Positions 43,882 through 52,228 of a DNA stretch of 64,000 bases are shown here, one piece after another (position 1 is the stretch's first letter; every line of letters begins with the position of its first letter). The position numbers and the translations under genes were made by a program. This stretch comes from Myxococcales bacterium (GTDB taxonomy: Bacteria > Myxococcota_A > Polyangia > Polyangiales > Ga0077539). Under the pieces are notes generated by a model. The model was not told where the DNA came from, searched no databases, and saw only the letters and a list, made by a program, of their open reading frames with translations. Location of the stretch: assembly GCA_016793325.1 (NCBI GenBank), contig JAEUKI010000027.1, positions 1 through 64,000 of the forward strand. Direction: 5' to 3'.

Positions 43882-44271
43882 ATGTCGCTCGAAACAGAGT
43901 CCGTGCGCGAGTGGGCGGTGCGAGGCGCGATGCTCTTCGCCGCTGCGATCCAGTGCCTCCCGATCGTCGGCGTCGCGGGCCGCGCGGCGCTGCGCAGGCT
44001 CTACGCGGTCTCGATCGAAGACTCGGCGACGGAGCTTCTCTTGCGGCACCGCGCCGTGGTCCTCGCGCTGCTCGGCGTCGTGATCGCGGTCGGCGCGCTC
44101 AGGCCCGCGCATCGCTCGCTCGCGCTCTGCGTCGGGCTCGCGAGCAAGGGGGCGTTCTTGATTTTGTGGGCAAAGTCGCCCCCGCTCGGCGCGGCGCTCG
44201 CGCGGGTGGCTCGCGCCGATGTGCTCAGCGCGCTCGCGTTGGCTCTCGCGGCGCTCGTGCGCTGGCGTTGA
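43882..44271 (+). CDS. Four-span membrane protein
   Basis: A 129-residue integral membrane protein with four spans. It shows the pattern LFAAAIQCLPIVGVAGRAAL, LYAVSIEDSATELLLRHRAV, LALLGVVIAVGALRP and a final ADVLSALALALAALV. It matches a family of short proteins often mislabelled as phosphopantetheine adenylyltransferase in databases; nothing here supports that enzyme. Function unknown. It is divergent from the large lipoprotein gene. Confidence 0.65.
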   Translation: MSLETESVREWAVRGAMLFAAAIQCLPIVGVAGRAALRRLYAVSIEDSATELLLRHRAVVLALLGVVIAVGALRPAHRSLALCVGLASKGAFLILWAKSPPLGAALARVARADVLSALALALAALVRWR

Positions 44272-44329
44272 ATCCGTCACGAGCGTCGCGCGCGCTGCTG
44301 GCAACGCGCTTGCACTGCGTCGCTGTGCA

Positions 44330-44989
44330 ATGAACGAGACCCGCTTGCAACGCGACGTCGACGAGCTGCTCGGCGCCGCGGCGATCGTCGCGACCGTTGG
44401 ACTTTCTCCCGTGCTCGCAGCGCGCTATCGGCGCTGGGGCGCGACGGACGAAGAGCTCACCGAGCCCCTTCCGGGCGACGCGTTGGTTTCTGCGCCTCGC
44501 CTGCAATCGACGCGCGCGATCGACGTCGCGGCTCCGCCCGAGCGCGTGTGGCCGTGGATCGCGCAGATGGGGCACGGCAAGGCGGGGCTCTACAGCTACG
44601 AGCAGCTCGAGAACCTCATCGGCTGCGACATTCACAACAGCTCGACGCTCGAGCCTCGCTGGCAGAACGTCGCGGTCGGAGATCGCGTCGGGCTCGGCCC
44701 CGAGGGCTATCCCTTCTTCGTTGTGAAGGAGCTCGTCGCGGGCTCGCGCTTGGTGCTGTTGGCGGGCGGCGGTGAGGGCGAGCCTGCGAACAGTTGGGCG
44801 TTTGTGCTTCGGGCGACGCCTGCAGGTTCGCGCTTGATCGTGCGCTCTCGGTACGACTACCCCGCGACGATCGGGCAGCGGCTTCTGTGGCGCGCGATCA
44901 CCGAGCCCATGCACTTCGTCATGGAGCGCAGGATGCTCCTCGGGATCCGAGATCGCGCCGAAGGACGAGCGTCGCGTCGCGCGTCGTGA
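44330..44989 (+). CDS. SRPBCC (START-like) family protein
   Basis: A 219-residue protein. The START-like core begins RAIDVAAPPERVWPWIAQMG, the first strand and helix of SRPBCC domains, then GLYSYEQLENLIGCDIHNSS and GSRLIVRSRYDYP. These proteins form a hydrophobic pocket for lipids, steroids or polyketides. The N-terminal segment LLGAAAIVATVGLSPVLAA may be a membrane anchor. It overlaps the next gene by GTGA, so the two are coupled. Ligand unknown. Confidence 0.75.
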   Translation: MNETRLQRDVDELLGAAAIVATVGLSPVLAARYRRWGATDEELTEPLPGDALVSAPRLQSTRAIDVAAPPERVWPWIAQMGHGKAGLYSYEQLENLIGCDIHNSSTLEPRWQNVAVGDRVGLGPEGYPFFVVKELVAGSRLVLLAGGGEGEPANSWAFVLRATPAGSRLIVRSRYDYPATIGQRLLWRAITEPMHFVMERRMLLGIRDRAEGRASRRAS

Positions 44990-45660
44990 CGATTGTATCG
45001 GTCGCCGTCGCGGTAGGATCGCGCGTGCTCTTCGGGCTGGAATGGTATCGCGCTCGGTTGTCGACGACGCACGGGACGGACGGGGCGTTCCATGCGCTTC
45101 GCGCGGAGAAGCGCTCGCGGTGCGAAGGAGCGCAGAGCGCCGAAGAGGCGTGGGAGCTCTGCGCGCCTGGTTCGTGGAGAGATCGCGCGTTTGGCTTCGT
45201 GGCTACGGACGGGAGCGTCGCCGCGGTGCCGTCGACCGTGGGGCGCGTCGTCGCGTTTTGCTCGCGGCCCGAGTCGATCGAGACAGGCGAAACGCTGGCG
45301 CGCGAGCTCGTCGCGCGTCTCGTCGCGCACGGCGCCGAGGCGCAATCATCGGTGCGATGGCGGTTCTGGCCCGAGGATCTGTGGAAGATGGGCGCGCTTC
45401 CGCCGATGCGTTGGAGCGGCGAGGAGTCTCCGCTCGTGCGCGCGGGGGCGCTCGTAAAGGAGGCCGCGGTCGAGCCCGCGATCGTCCGCGAGATCGAGAC
45501 GCGCTCGCGTGATCGGCTGATGGTCTCGATCGCGTTGTGGTGCGCGCGTTGGGACGCCGCGCGCGTCGAGCCCAACCCGTTCGAGCCGCTGGTCGAGCTC
45601 TATGCGATGGGCGTCGCGCTCGTCGCGCTGTCGCCGCTCGAGCTCGCGATCGCGGACTGA
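44986..45660 (+). CDS. Hypothetical protein coupled to SRPBCC gene
   Basis: A 224-residue protein from the GTG at 44986 in the SRPBCC stop. It starts with a hydrophobic segment (TIVSVAVAVGSRVLFGL) and then is a soluble alpha/beta domain with DLWKMGALPPMRW near the middle and a hydrophobic C-terminal helix (LYAMGVALVALSPLELAI). No family was recognised. It is convergent with the SUKH-like gene, 8 bases apart. Confidence 0.55.
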   Translation: MTIVSVAVAVGSRVLFGLEWYRARLSTTHGTDGAFHALRAEKRSRCEGAQSAEEAWELCAPGSWRDRAFGFVATDGSVAAVPSTVGRVVAFCSRPESIETGETLARELVARLVAHGAEAQSSVRWRFWPEDLWKMGALPPMRWSGEESPLVRAGALVKEAAVEPAIVREIETRSRDRLMVSIALWCARWDAARVEPNPFEPLVELYAMGVALVALSPLELAIAD

Positions 45661-45668
45661 ATGGTGAT

Positions 45669-46412
45669 TCAGGAGTCCCGTGAGCGATCGTAGACCGAGG
45701 TGTCCTTTCGGTATCGCGGGTTCTCGTCGTACCAGCGGCTGCCTTCGACGGCGTAGTCGAGCAAGAACTCGCTCCAGCGATTCGCGGTGCACTCGGTGAT
45801 CGTGAAGAAGTCAGCGACCTCGTCGAGCGCGCTGTCGACGTAGTCTCCGACGAACACCGGGGGGTCGAGCTGCGTGCTGTTCAACGCACCCGAGCGCCAC
45901 GCGACGAACCAATAACAGCAGCCTTGGTTCTCGTTGATGATGCGGAGGATCTTCCAGTCGTCGGGGCCGCGTTGGACCTTCCACTTCGCGGGGAGCACGA
46001 GAAAGTTGTTCGTCGGCTGCCAGTACATGACCAGCGCGTGAGCGTGTCGGCGCGTCGCGAGCTCGGTGACGGACGCAGGGACGCGAACGGACTGCCGCGC
46101 GAACACCGCGTTCGCGGCGTCGATGGCGCTCGCGTCGTAGGCGGGATCGCAGCGCGCGAAGTCCCAGAGTTTTCGATGGCGGATCTTGTTGTTCCACTCT
46201 TCGAGAAAGGCGAGCCGCGGGTCTTGTTGTTGGCTCTCGAGGACGTCGACGTTCGCGCCTCCTCCGAAGCGCAGGTCGTTGACGTACGCAGGACGAATCG
46301 CCGCGCGATCCGCGTAGGGCGTGCGCAACAACTGGAGACGCTCGCGCCACGTCGCGGGGTCGTCGGTCGAAAGATCGAACAGTGCTGCCAGAGGGTCGTA
46401 TCCGTCGCTCAT
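45669..46412 (-). CDS. SMI1/KNR4-like (SUKH superfamily) protein
   Basis: A 247-residue protein with the loose pattern of SUKH/SMI1-KNR4 proteins: NENQGCCYWFVAWRSG (the N-Q-G-x-x-x-W motif), then DPPVFVGDYVDS and the C-terminal SEFLLDYAVE. SUKH proteins are often immunity proteins against contact-delivered toxins, but others bind unrelated partners. No toxin, T6SS or Rhs gene is adjacent, so an immunity role is only a suggestion. The start ATG is unambiguous. Confidence 0.65.
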   Translation of the reverse strand: MSDGYDPLAALFDLSTDDPATWRERLQLLRTPYADRAAIRPAYVNDLRFGGGANVDVLESQQQDPRLAFLEEWNNKIRHRKLWDFARCDPAYDASAIDAANAVFARQSVRVPASVTELATRRHAHALVMYWQPTNNFLVLPAKWKVQRGPDDWKILRIINENQGCCYWFVAWRSGALNSTQLDPPVFVGDYVDSALDEVADFFTITECTANRWSEFLLDYAVEGSRWYDENPRYRKDTSVYDRSRDS

Positions 46413-46581
46413 CGTGGCGGAGTATTCAACGCGGAGGGTTGTAGCGGAAGACCACGACCGACGTCATTTCTACGCAGCTCGAAGCGGTTGCTCGACCGTC
46501 CGCGCCGCCCGGCGATGAATTGGTGTGTCTGCCGAACGAGCGCTGGTCGCGCTGGTACGCACTATGCTCACCGGCCAGCAC

Positions 46582-47157
46582 ATGTTCGAACACCGTCTGA
46601 TCGTGTCTCTCGTTTCGTTGGTCGTCGCGTGCAACAGCGGATCCCGCCCGCCGGCGGATACGACGGCCGCAACAGCGACGGCGCCGCCCGTCGCGAGCAG
46701 CGGAAATCGCGCGGAAACTCCGGCGTTCTCCGCAGAATCGATGCGGGGGATCTGGTACGCGTGCCCCGCCGTTGGCGGTGGGTACTGCGAGCGTCTCGTG
46801 CTCGCGGCGGGGCGCTACGAGTGGCGCGCGTCGCAGTCGAGCTGCGAGCGCATCGTGTTGCGCAGAGGACAGTGGCGTGTCGAAGGAGCCACGTTGATCC
46901 TCGAGGAGGCTTCGCACGTCGAGATCGACGGCGGAACGTGCACGACGAGCGACACCGGCCCCCGTTGGTCCAACGCGACGGTTCACGATCGAACCGTCGA
47001 GGCGCGTTCGATGGAGCGCCTCGCGCTCTCTGCGTGCTCCGAGTCCGAGCGATCGCAGAGCGAAGCGTCGTGCGTTCGCATGCGAGAAGCGCCTCGGTGG
47101 AAGCTCGCGACTCCGGAGTCGATGGACCCCGAGCCCATGCCGCGATTGGCGCCGTAG
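46582..47157 (+). CDS. Hypothetical lipoprotein
   Basis: A 191-residue predicted lipoprotein. The ATG at 46582 gives MFEHRLIVSLVSLVVAC with lipobox VVAC; an ATG at 46564 and a GTG at 46525 are alternatives. A Thr/Ala/Pro spacer follows, then a small beta-rich domain with cysteines (GIWYACPAVGGGYCERLVL; SSCERIVLRRGQWRVEGATL). This looks like a lipocalin- or META-like barrel, but I cannot name it. Confidence 0.6.
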   Translation: MFEHRLIVSLVSLVVACNSGSRPPADTTAATATAPPVASSGNRAETPAFSAESMRGIWYACPAVGGGYCERLVLAAGRYEWRASQSSCERIVLRRGQWRVEGATLILEEASHVEIDGGTCTTSDTGPRWSNATVHDRTVEARSMERLALSACSESERSQSEASCVRMREAPRWKLATPESMDPEPMPRLAP

Positions 47158-47197
47158 TCGTCGCGCTCCGCGGTGACGGGATTTTCGCTGGGATTTC

Positions 47198-48625
47198 TCA
47201 GCGGCAGGCGCCCGCGACGCACGCTTGTCCCGCCGCGCACGACGAGCCGCACGCGCCGCAGTTTCGCGCGTCACTCGAGAGGTTTACGCACGCGCCCGCG
47301 CACGCGACGGTTCCCGCAGGGCAGCCGCTGCTCGCAGTGCACATTCCCGCGGTGCAGCGCTGGCCCGCGGCGCAATCGCTGTCGACGCTGCACGATCCGC
47401 TCGCGACGCACGCGCCTGCACGGCACGATTGTCCCGCTGCGCAGATCGGCGACATCGGGTCGCTCTCGTCGATCGCTCCATCGCAGTCGTCGTCGCGTCC
47501 GTTGCAGCGCTCGGGCGACGGGCTGCACATCGACGCGCCGCACACTCCAGCGACGCACACTTGTCCCGCAGCGCACGACGAGCCGCACGCGCCGCAGTTT
47601 CGCGCGTCGCTCGAGAGGTTTACGCACGCGCCGCCGCACGCGACGGTTCCCGCAGGGCAGCCGCTGCTCGCGGTGCACGTTCCTGCGGTGCAGCGTTGGC
47701 CCGCAGCGCAATCGCTGTCGACGCTGCACGCGCCGCTCGCGACGCACGCGCCTGCGCGGCACGACTGTCCCGCAGCGCAGATCGGCGACATCGGGTCACT
47801 CTCGTCGACCAATCCGTCGCAGTCGTCGTCGCGCCCGTTGCAGCGCTCGGGAGAAGGCGTGCACGAGCTGCCGCCACAAACGCCCGCGGAGCAGCGTTGT
47901 CCCGCGGGGCAATCGCTGTCGGCGCGGCACATGGGGCTCGCGTCGGCTCCTGCGTCGACGCCCGCGTCCGCGCTGCTCGAGCGACACAGGCCCGCAACGC
48001 ACGCTTGTCCTGCGGCGCACGACGAGCCGCACGCTCCACAGTTGCGCGGGTCGCTCGCGAGGTTGACGCACGCGCCGCCGCACGCGGTGAGGCCCATTGC
48101 GCAGCCGCTGCTCGCGGTGCACACGCCCGCGGTGCAGCGCTGTCCTGCTGCGCAATCGGAGTCCGCGCGACAGGCGCGTCGGCGGACAGGAACAAACTCC
48201 GAGAAGTGGCTCACGCGCACGACCATCACGTTGCGCGCGGCGTCGAAGGTCGCGCCCTCGATGGAGGTCCACTGCGATCCGCCGAGGGGGCGGGTGAGCA
48301 CTTCGGTGGCCGCTGAATTCGTGGGGATCGTCAGGGTGACGGGCGTCGAAAAGGTCTGTCCTTCGGGGCCCATCACGAGCACCGCGCCCGTCGCTTCGAC
48401 GCTCTCGGCGAGCATCGTGGGCGAGGCTCCTTCGTTCATCGTGATCGTGACCGTCTGCGAGAGCGCCCCAGGGGGAACGGTGATGCTCGCGCCCCGCAGC
48501 GCCCCTTGCGACACGTTGAGCGCGCCGCCGGTCGCGCCGATCGAGGCGCGGTTCGCGGCAGGCTCGATCGCACACGAGGCGAGCGCGAAGAAAACGGCGG
48601 TGCTGATCAGCGTCTGTGCCTTCAT
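47198..48625 (-). CDS. Lipoprotein with Stig1-like and MopE-like Cys repeats
   Basis: A 475-residue protein: signal with lipobox LASC, then a ZU5-like sandwich (ALRGASITVPPGALSQTVTI near 40-60), and then tandem Cys modules to the end. One module is Stig1-like (TACGGACVNLASDPRNCGAC, then GSSCAAGQACVAGLC). The other contains ERCNGRDDDCDGLVDE, the MopE-type calcium- or copper-binding loop. A block of 112 residues is repeated, with high nucleotide identity (336-base period). Such proteins are abundant in the myxobacterial envelope; the binding partner is unknown. It lies 185 bases after the last gene of the sigma operon on the same strand. Confidence 0.75.
   Translation of the reverse strand: MKAQTLISTAVFFALASCAIEPAANRASIGATGGALNVSQGALRGASITVPPGALSQTVTITMNEGASPTMLAESVEATGAVLVMGPEGQTFSTPVTLTIPTNSAATEVLTRPLGGSQWTSIEGATFDAARNVMVVRVSHFSEFVPVRRRACRADSDCAAGQRCTAGVCTASSGCAMGLTACGGACVNLASDPRNCGACGSSCAAGQACVAGLCRSSSADAGVDAGADASPMCRADSDCPAGQRCSAGVCGGSSCTPSPERCNGRDDDCDGLVDESDPMSPICAAGQSCRAGACVASGACSVDSDCAAGQRCTAGTCTASSGCPAGTVACGGACVNLSSDARNCGACGSSCAAGQVCVAGVCGASMCSPSPERCNGRDDDCDGAIDESDPMSPICAAGQSCRAGACVASGSCSVDSDCAAGQRCTAGMCTASSGCPAGTVACAGACVNLSSDARNCGACGSSCAAGQACVAGACR
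47215..47886 (-). repeat. Two tandem copies of a 336-base coding repeat
   Basis: The segment from about 47215 to 47550 is repeated at 47551 to 47886 with only scattered changes, for example CGACGCACGCTTGTCCCG versus CGACGCACACTTGTCCCG at the unit start. The period of 336 bases is 112 codons, so frame is kept. High identity suggests recent duplication or ongoing gene conversion inside the lipoprotein gene. Confidence 0.8.
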
Positions 48626-48809
48626 GAATGACTCCCGTACGAAATAGAACGACGGACCCACGCGAAGCGGTGCTTCGCGCTGCGCGCGGCAGTGCGCGCG
48701 AGCGTGCGAGGGGCAAGGCGCTCTGTTGCGCGAGCCTCGATCGCCCTGTGCTAGGCGATTGTGTCGACGCCCCGAGGGCTCCCGAACATTCGCACCCACC
48801 CCGACGATT

Positions 48810-49388
48810 TCAGCGAACGCACACGCCCGATGCGCAGCGTTGGCCAGCGGGACAGGCGCTTCCGCACGCTCCGCAGTGGAGCGTGTCGCTCGCGAGGTTG
48901 ACGCACGCTCCGCCGCACGCGGTTGTTCCCGCAGGGCAGCCGCCGGAGACGCAGGCGCCTGCGCGGCACGTTTGTCCCGCAGCGCAGAGGGGCGCCATGG
49001 GGTCGTCTTCGTCGATCATTCCGTCGCAGTCGTCGTCGCGATTGTTGCACTGCTCGGTCATCACGACGCAGCTCGAGACGCACACGCCCGCGGTGCAACG
49101 CCTCCCCGCCCCACAGTCCGAATCCACCGAGCACGCGCTCGCGCGATCGAGCGGAACGTCTTGGACAGGCGTGTCTTCGCGCACGTCGAAGACGGGTCGA
49201 TCGATCGTGACGACGTCGTCCGCGCTGTCTCGTTCGGTGACATCGATCGGATCGGGCCGGTCGTCGACCGTGTCTGCGCGCGTGTCCTGCGCCGCCGCAC
49301 TGTCCGTGCGCGAACGAAACTCGATGGGGACCTCGCAGCCCATCGCGGCGCCGATCGAGGCGACGAGCGCGGTGATCGCGCGCTTCAT
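48810..49388 (-). CDS. MopE/Stig1-like lipoprotein, third gene of sigma operon
   Basis: A 192-residue predicted lipoprotein (signal AITALVASIGAAMGC, lipobox AMGC), then a Thr/Asp/Arg/Val-rich spacer (about 25-80). The C-terminal 110 residues carry one unit of each module seen in the neighbour: EQCNNRDDDCDGMIDEDDP and CGGACVNLASDTLHCGAC. Its start overlaps by 4 bases (ATGA) the end of the putative anti-sigma gene, so it is part of that operon. Confidence 0.8.
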   Translation of the reverse strand: MKRAITALVASIGAAMGCEVPIEFRSRTDSAAAQDTRADTVDDRPDPIDVTERDSADDVVTIDRPVFDVREDTPVQDVPLDRASACSVDSDCGAGRRCTAGVCVSSCVVMTEQCNNRDDDCDGMIDEDDPMAPLCAAGQTCRAGACVSGGCPAGTTACGGACVNLASDTLHCGACGSACPAGQRCASGVCVR

Positions 49389-50161
49389 GGGCGGCCCAAG
49401 CGCTCTTCGATCGTGGCGATGAACACGCTGTCCGGGTATCGCCTTCGAAATCGCTGGGCAAGGGCCCGCGCTTCTTGCTCTCGCTCGCCGAGCAAGAGCG
49501 CGCGGATCTCGAGGGCGTCGCGCTCTTCGGCGAGCGCGCCTCGCGCGAAGCGTCGGCTGTGCGCGCGCACCGCGGCGAGGGCCGCGGTCGTGTCTCGTTG
49601 CGTGAGCGCCCGCTGCGCGGCGCTGAGTAACTGTTGTTCTTCCGCGAGATCTTCCGGTGATTCTGCCGCTGGCGCCGAAGGGCGTCGCCGCTGCGACGAA
49701 GGATCCGCTGCGGCCACCGTGGCCAGGGGGCCCGCCGAGGCGTCGCTCGACACGGTTGGAACGGCCGCGCGCGGGGCCTCCGTAGGCTGCTGCCGAGGTG
49801 CGTGAGGCTGTGCAGTCGCGGGGGCTTCTACGTGACGGGCGACGGTCGTTGGAGCGATCGTGTCAACGCGCCGCGATCGGTAGAGCATCGCGCCTCCGCC
49901 GAGGGCCGCGGCGGTGACGAGGGCGCCCGCGACCCACGAAATCAACGTGTTGGACGCGGCTGCGGCGGTCGCCGTCGCGGCTCCCACCGTCGGGGGCGGA
50001 GGCGTCGTGTGCGGGGCGGGCGCGAGACCCACGGACGTGAACACGCGATCGAGCACGGCGTCGCGGGCGTCGGCGGGCGGCGCGATCTCTTGTTGTTCGC
50101 CGCGAAGAAGATCCCGAATGTCCTCGGGCAGCTCGCCGCGCTCGGGGGAGTGATCGCTCAT
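49385..50161 (-). CDS. Putative membrane anti-sigma factor
   Basis: A 258-residue protein with a single membrane span (LISWVAGALVTAAALGGGAM near 73-92). The cytoplasmic N-terminal 70 residues are short and acidic (LPEDIRDLLRGEQQEIAPP), as in myxobacterial anti-sigma factors. The outer part is a Pro/Ala spacer, then a helical TPR-like end (AEEQQLLSAAQRALTQRDTT, then LGEREQEARALAQRF). It overlaps the sigma gene by ATGA. No ZAS zinc motif is visible, so the anti-sigma role is from context. Confidence 0.65.
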   Translation of the reverse strand: MSDHSPERGELPEDIRDLLRGEQQEIAPPADARDAVLDRVFTSVGLAPAPHTTPPPPTVGAATATAAAASNTLISWVAGALVTAAALGGGAMLYRSRRVDTIAPTTVARHVEAPATAQPHAPRQQPTEAPRAAVPTVSSDASAGPLATVAAADPSSQRRRPSAPAAESPEDLAEEQQLLSAAQRALTQRDTTAALAAVRAHSRRFARGALAEERDALEIRALLLGEREQEARALAQRFRRRYPDSVFIATIEERLGRP

Positions 50162-50769
50162 GGGGACCCTCGACGGAGCCGAATGCGTCGGACCGCGGCG
50201 GTGAAGAGCTCGCGCGCAGAGTGCAGCCGCGAGTAGACGGTCTTGACGGGAATCTCGCACATGGCAGCGATTTCAGCGGCGGGGCGCTCTTCGATGTCGT
50301 GCAGGACGAGCACCGCGCGTCGATCGTCGTCGAGCGCGTCGAGCGCGTCGCGGACGAGCGCGCGTTCTTGCGCGGCGCCGAGGCGTTCGTCTGCGGTGGG
50401 CTGCGGATCCACGCTGTCCACTGTGCTCTCTCCGTCCTTTGTGAGCAGCTCGTTGCGGTAGCCCGCGAGTCGTTGGTGATTGCGCGTCACCCGAAAGGTG
50501 ATCGCGAGGAGCCAGGGTTTTGCGGGCCGCGCCGGGTCGTACTCGTCGAGCTTGCGAAACACGGTGACGAAGACGTCGTGCGTGACGTCGGCGAGGTGCT
50601 GCGGAGGGACGCCGAGGCGGCGCGCTGTGTTCCACACGTAATCAAAATGCTGGTGGTAGAGCGCGGTGAATCGCTCGCGCGGCGCGTCTGCGCACGGCGC
50701 CGCTCCGCTCGAGGGCAACTCGAACGCCTCGGTGGTGGCGCCGTGAATCGAAGGCGTTGGGGGTTGCAC
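50158..50769 (-). CDS. ECF-type RNA polymerase sigma factor
   Basis: A protein of 203 residues from a GTG at 50769; the start is uncertain because the frame continues upstream without a good binding site. Region 2: FTALYHQHFDYVWNTARRLG, then LADVTHDVFVTVFRKLDEYD and PWLLAITFRVTRNH. Region 4: ALDDDRRAVLVLHDIEERPA and EIPVKTVYSRLHSARELF. Both are canonical ECF. It is the first gene of an operon with the putative anti-sigma and a Cys-rich lipoprotein. Confidence 0.88.
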   Translation of the reverse strand: MQPPTPSIHGATTEAFELPSSGAAPCADAPRERFTALYHQHFDYVWNTARRLGVPPQHLADVTHDVFVTVFRKLDEYDPARPAKPWLLAITFRVTRNHQRLAGYRNELLTKDGESTVDSVDPQPTADERLGAAQERALVRDALDALDDDRRAVLVLHDIEERPAAEIAAMCEIPVKTVYSRLHSARELFTAAVRRIRLRRGSP

Positions 50770-50942
50770 GAGGAGCGTGGCCGCCGCGGGCCCGACAAGA
50801 GCCTCGCGAGAAGGTCGCGTTTTGGAAGCTACATCAATGAAGTACGCGGAGCAGTGGACCGCCGATCGCCGCGGTCTCGTGCTGCGGATATTGGTAGTTG
50901 TGCCGGCGCTCCCGACATTCCCAAGAAATCGAGCTGCGGGCT

Positions 50943-52058
50943 CTACAGGTCCACGGCGACGCCCGCGGAGAGCGTCGTGGTCAGCCGCTGGCGCGACCAC
51001 TGGGCTTGTGTGTCGAGCCGCAGCGCTGGGGTCGCGATCCACGCGAGCGCCTCGAGCGCGACGAGCAGCGAGACGCGCGATCGTCCGAGGCGAGGCTCCC
51101 ACGCGACGCGCCCGCCGAGCGCCCACCCCGGCGCGACCGCGGCGGCGACGAGCTGCACGCTCGAGTCCGCGCTCGAGGCCCCGGTGATGCTCGTCGCGGT
51201 GGCCGCGCAGAGGGCGAGCGACGCGAGGGGATGGCCGCAGCCGGTCGCGGTGAAGCCGAGGTTCCACAGGTCGAAGAGCGCGCTCCGGGCGACCCGCGCA
51301 GGGAGCGAAAACCACGCGTCCAGCCGCACAGACCACCACGCTCGCGCGAGGCCCACGCCCACGGCCGCCTGCCCGCTCACGGCGACGCCCGCGAGGTCCG
51401 CCGTGGGAATCGCCGCGGGAAACGCCCCTTCGATCCGCGCCGCGACGAACCAGCGCGTCGGGGCGTTCGGCGAGAGGGCGCCGAGCCGATAGACCCACGA
51501 AATCAACGGCGCGGCGCTCGCGCGCGGCGCGGGCAAGAGCTCATCGGGCTGGGCGTTTGCCGAGGGAACGAGCTGCGCGCGGGGTGCGCCGCCCGTCCCG
51601 CTGCCGGCGCTCGTCGCGCTCGGGGCATCGCCCGTCGTCGTGGTCGAACTGTTGGCGCTCGACGCGATTCGCGCGGCGGCGACGGGGTCGATCGCGATGG
51701 CGAGCGCGAGCGCCATCGTGTCGCTGATCGTCTCGCAGGTGCGCGCGCGAGACGACAGCGAGCGGCGCGCGGGGCGACGGACTCCTGGCCGCACGAGCTC
51801 GAGGTTCAACACGAAGCGACCCGCGCGCCGGTCCCATCGCAGTCGCGCGATCGACGGCGCGTCGCTGCGAAACGGGTCGTACCCGAGCCTCGCGGTGACC
51901 CGCGCGCGCGTCTGTTCTTCGTCTGCGCATTGCGCGGCGCGCGCCGTCCGTTCGACCACGAGCCGCACTGTCGCTTCGCGCTGCGACTGCGCGTCGGCCG
52001 ATCGCGCGCCGAGGAGCGCCGCGAGCGCGAGCGAGCACCTCACACGGATCACACACAT
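50943..52058 (-). CDS. Hypothetical exported protein, possibly outer-membrane barrel
   Basis: A 371-residue protein from the ATG 52058 (signal VRCSLALAALLGARSADAQ, cleavage after ADA); an ATG seven codons upstream is possible. The N-terminal third resembles small periplasmic domains. A Ser/Thr/Gly spacer comes next. The C-terminal half alternates in barrel fashion (RWFVAARIEGAFPAAIPTAD; AVGVGLARAWWSVRLDAWFS; RVSLLVALEALAWI) and ends in VAVDL. The last residue is not aromatic, so a true outer-membrane barrel is only likely. No family was recognised. Confidence 0.55.
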   Translation of the reverse strand: MCVIRVRCSLALAALLGARSADAQSQREATVRLVVERTARAAQCADEEQTRARVTARLGYDPFRSDAPSIARLRWDRRAGRFVLNLELVRPGVRRPARRSLSSRARTCETISDTMALALAIAIDPVAAARIASSANSSTTTTGDAPSATSAGSGTGGAPRAQLVPSANAQPDELLPAPRASAAPLISWVYRLGALSPNAPTRWFVAARIEGAFPAAIPTADLAGVAVSGQAAVGVGLARAWWSVRLDAWFSLPARVARSALFDLWNLGFTATGCGHPLASLALCAATATSITGASSADSSVQLVAAAVAPGWALGGRVAWEPRLGRSRVSLLVALEALAWIATPALRLDTQAQWSRQRLTTTLSAGVAVDL

Positions 52059-52228
52059 GAATTCGTCGCGAAGGGCCATGAAGCAGCGTGAGGGAGGACT
52101 TCGCGCTTCGTAGCGCGGACACCCTGCGGGCGTTCATTGCTATACCGCGATCGAGACGACGACGGGGCGAAAGCACGGATCGCCGCGAGCGCTCGATCTC
52201 TACCGCCGACGCGGTGTATCAACGCGCG

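Noticed and set aside
43882..44271. Phosphopantetheine adenylyltransferase
   Set aside because: Similar short membrane proteins often bear this label, but there is no nucleotidyltransferase HxGH motif and the protein is nearly all membrane spans.
47215..47886. Possible CRISPR array because of regular repeats
   Set aside because: The period is 336 bases, there are no spacers, and the repeats encode Cys modules in frame.
45924..48647. Very long plus-strand frame over the SUKH-like and Cys-repeat genes
   Set aside because: The translation is a low-complexity His/Pro/Ala repeat mirrored from the Cys repeats. The minus strand gives lipoboxes and recognised modules.
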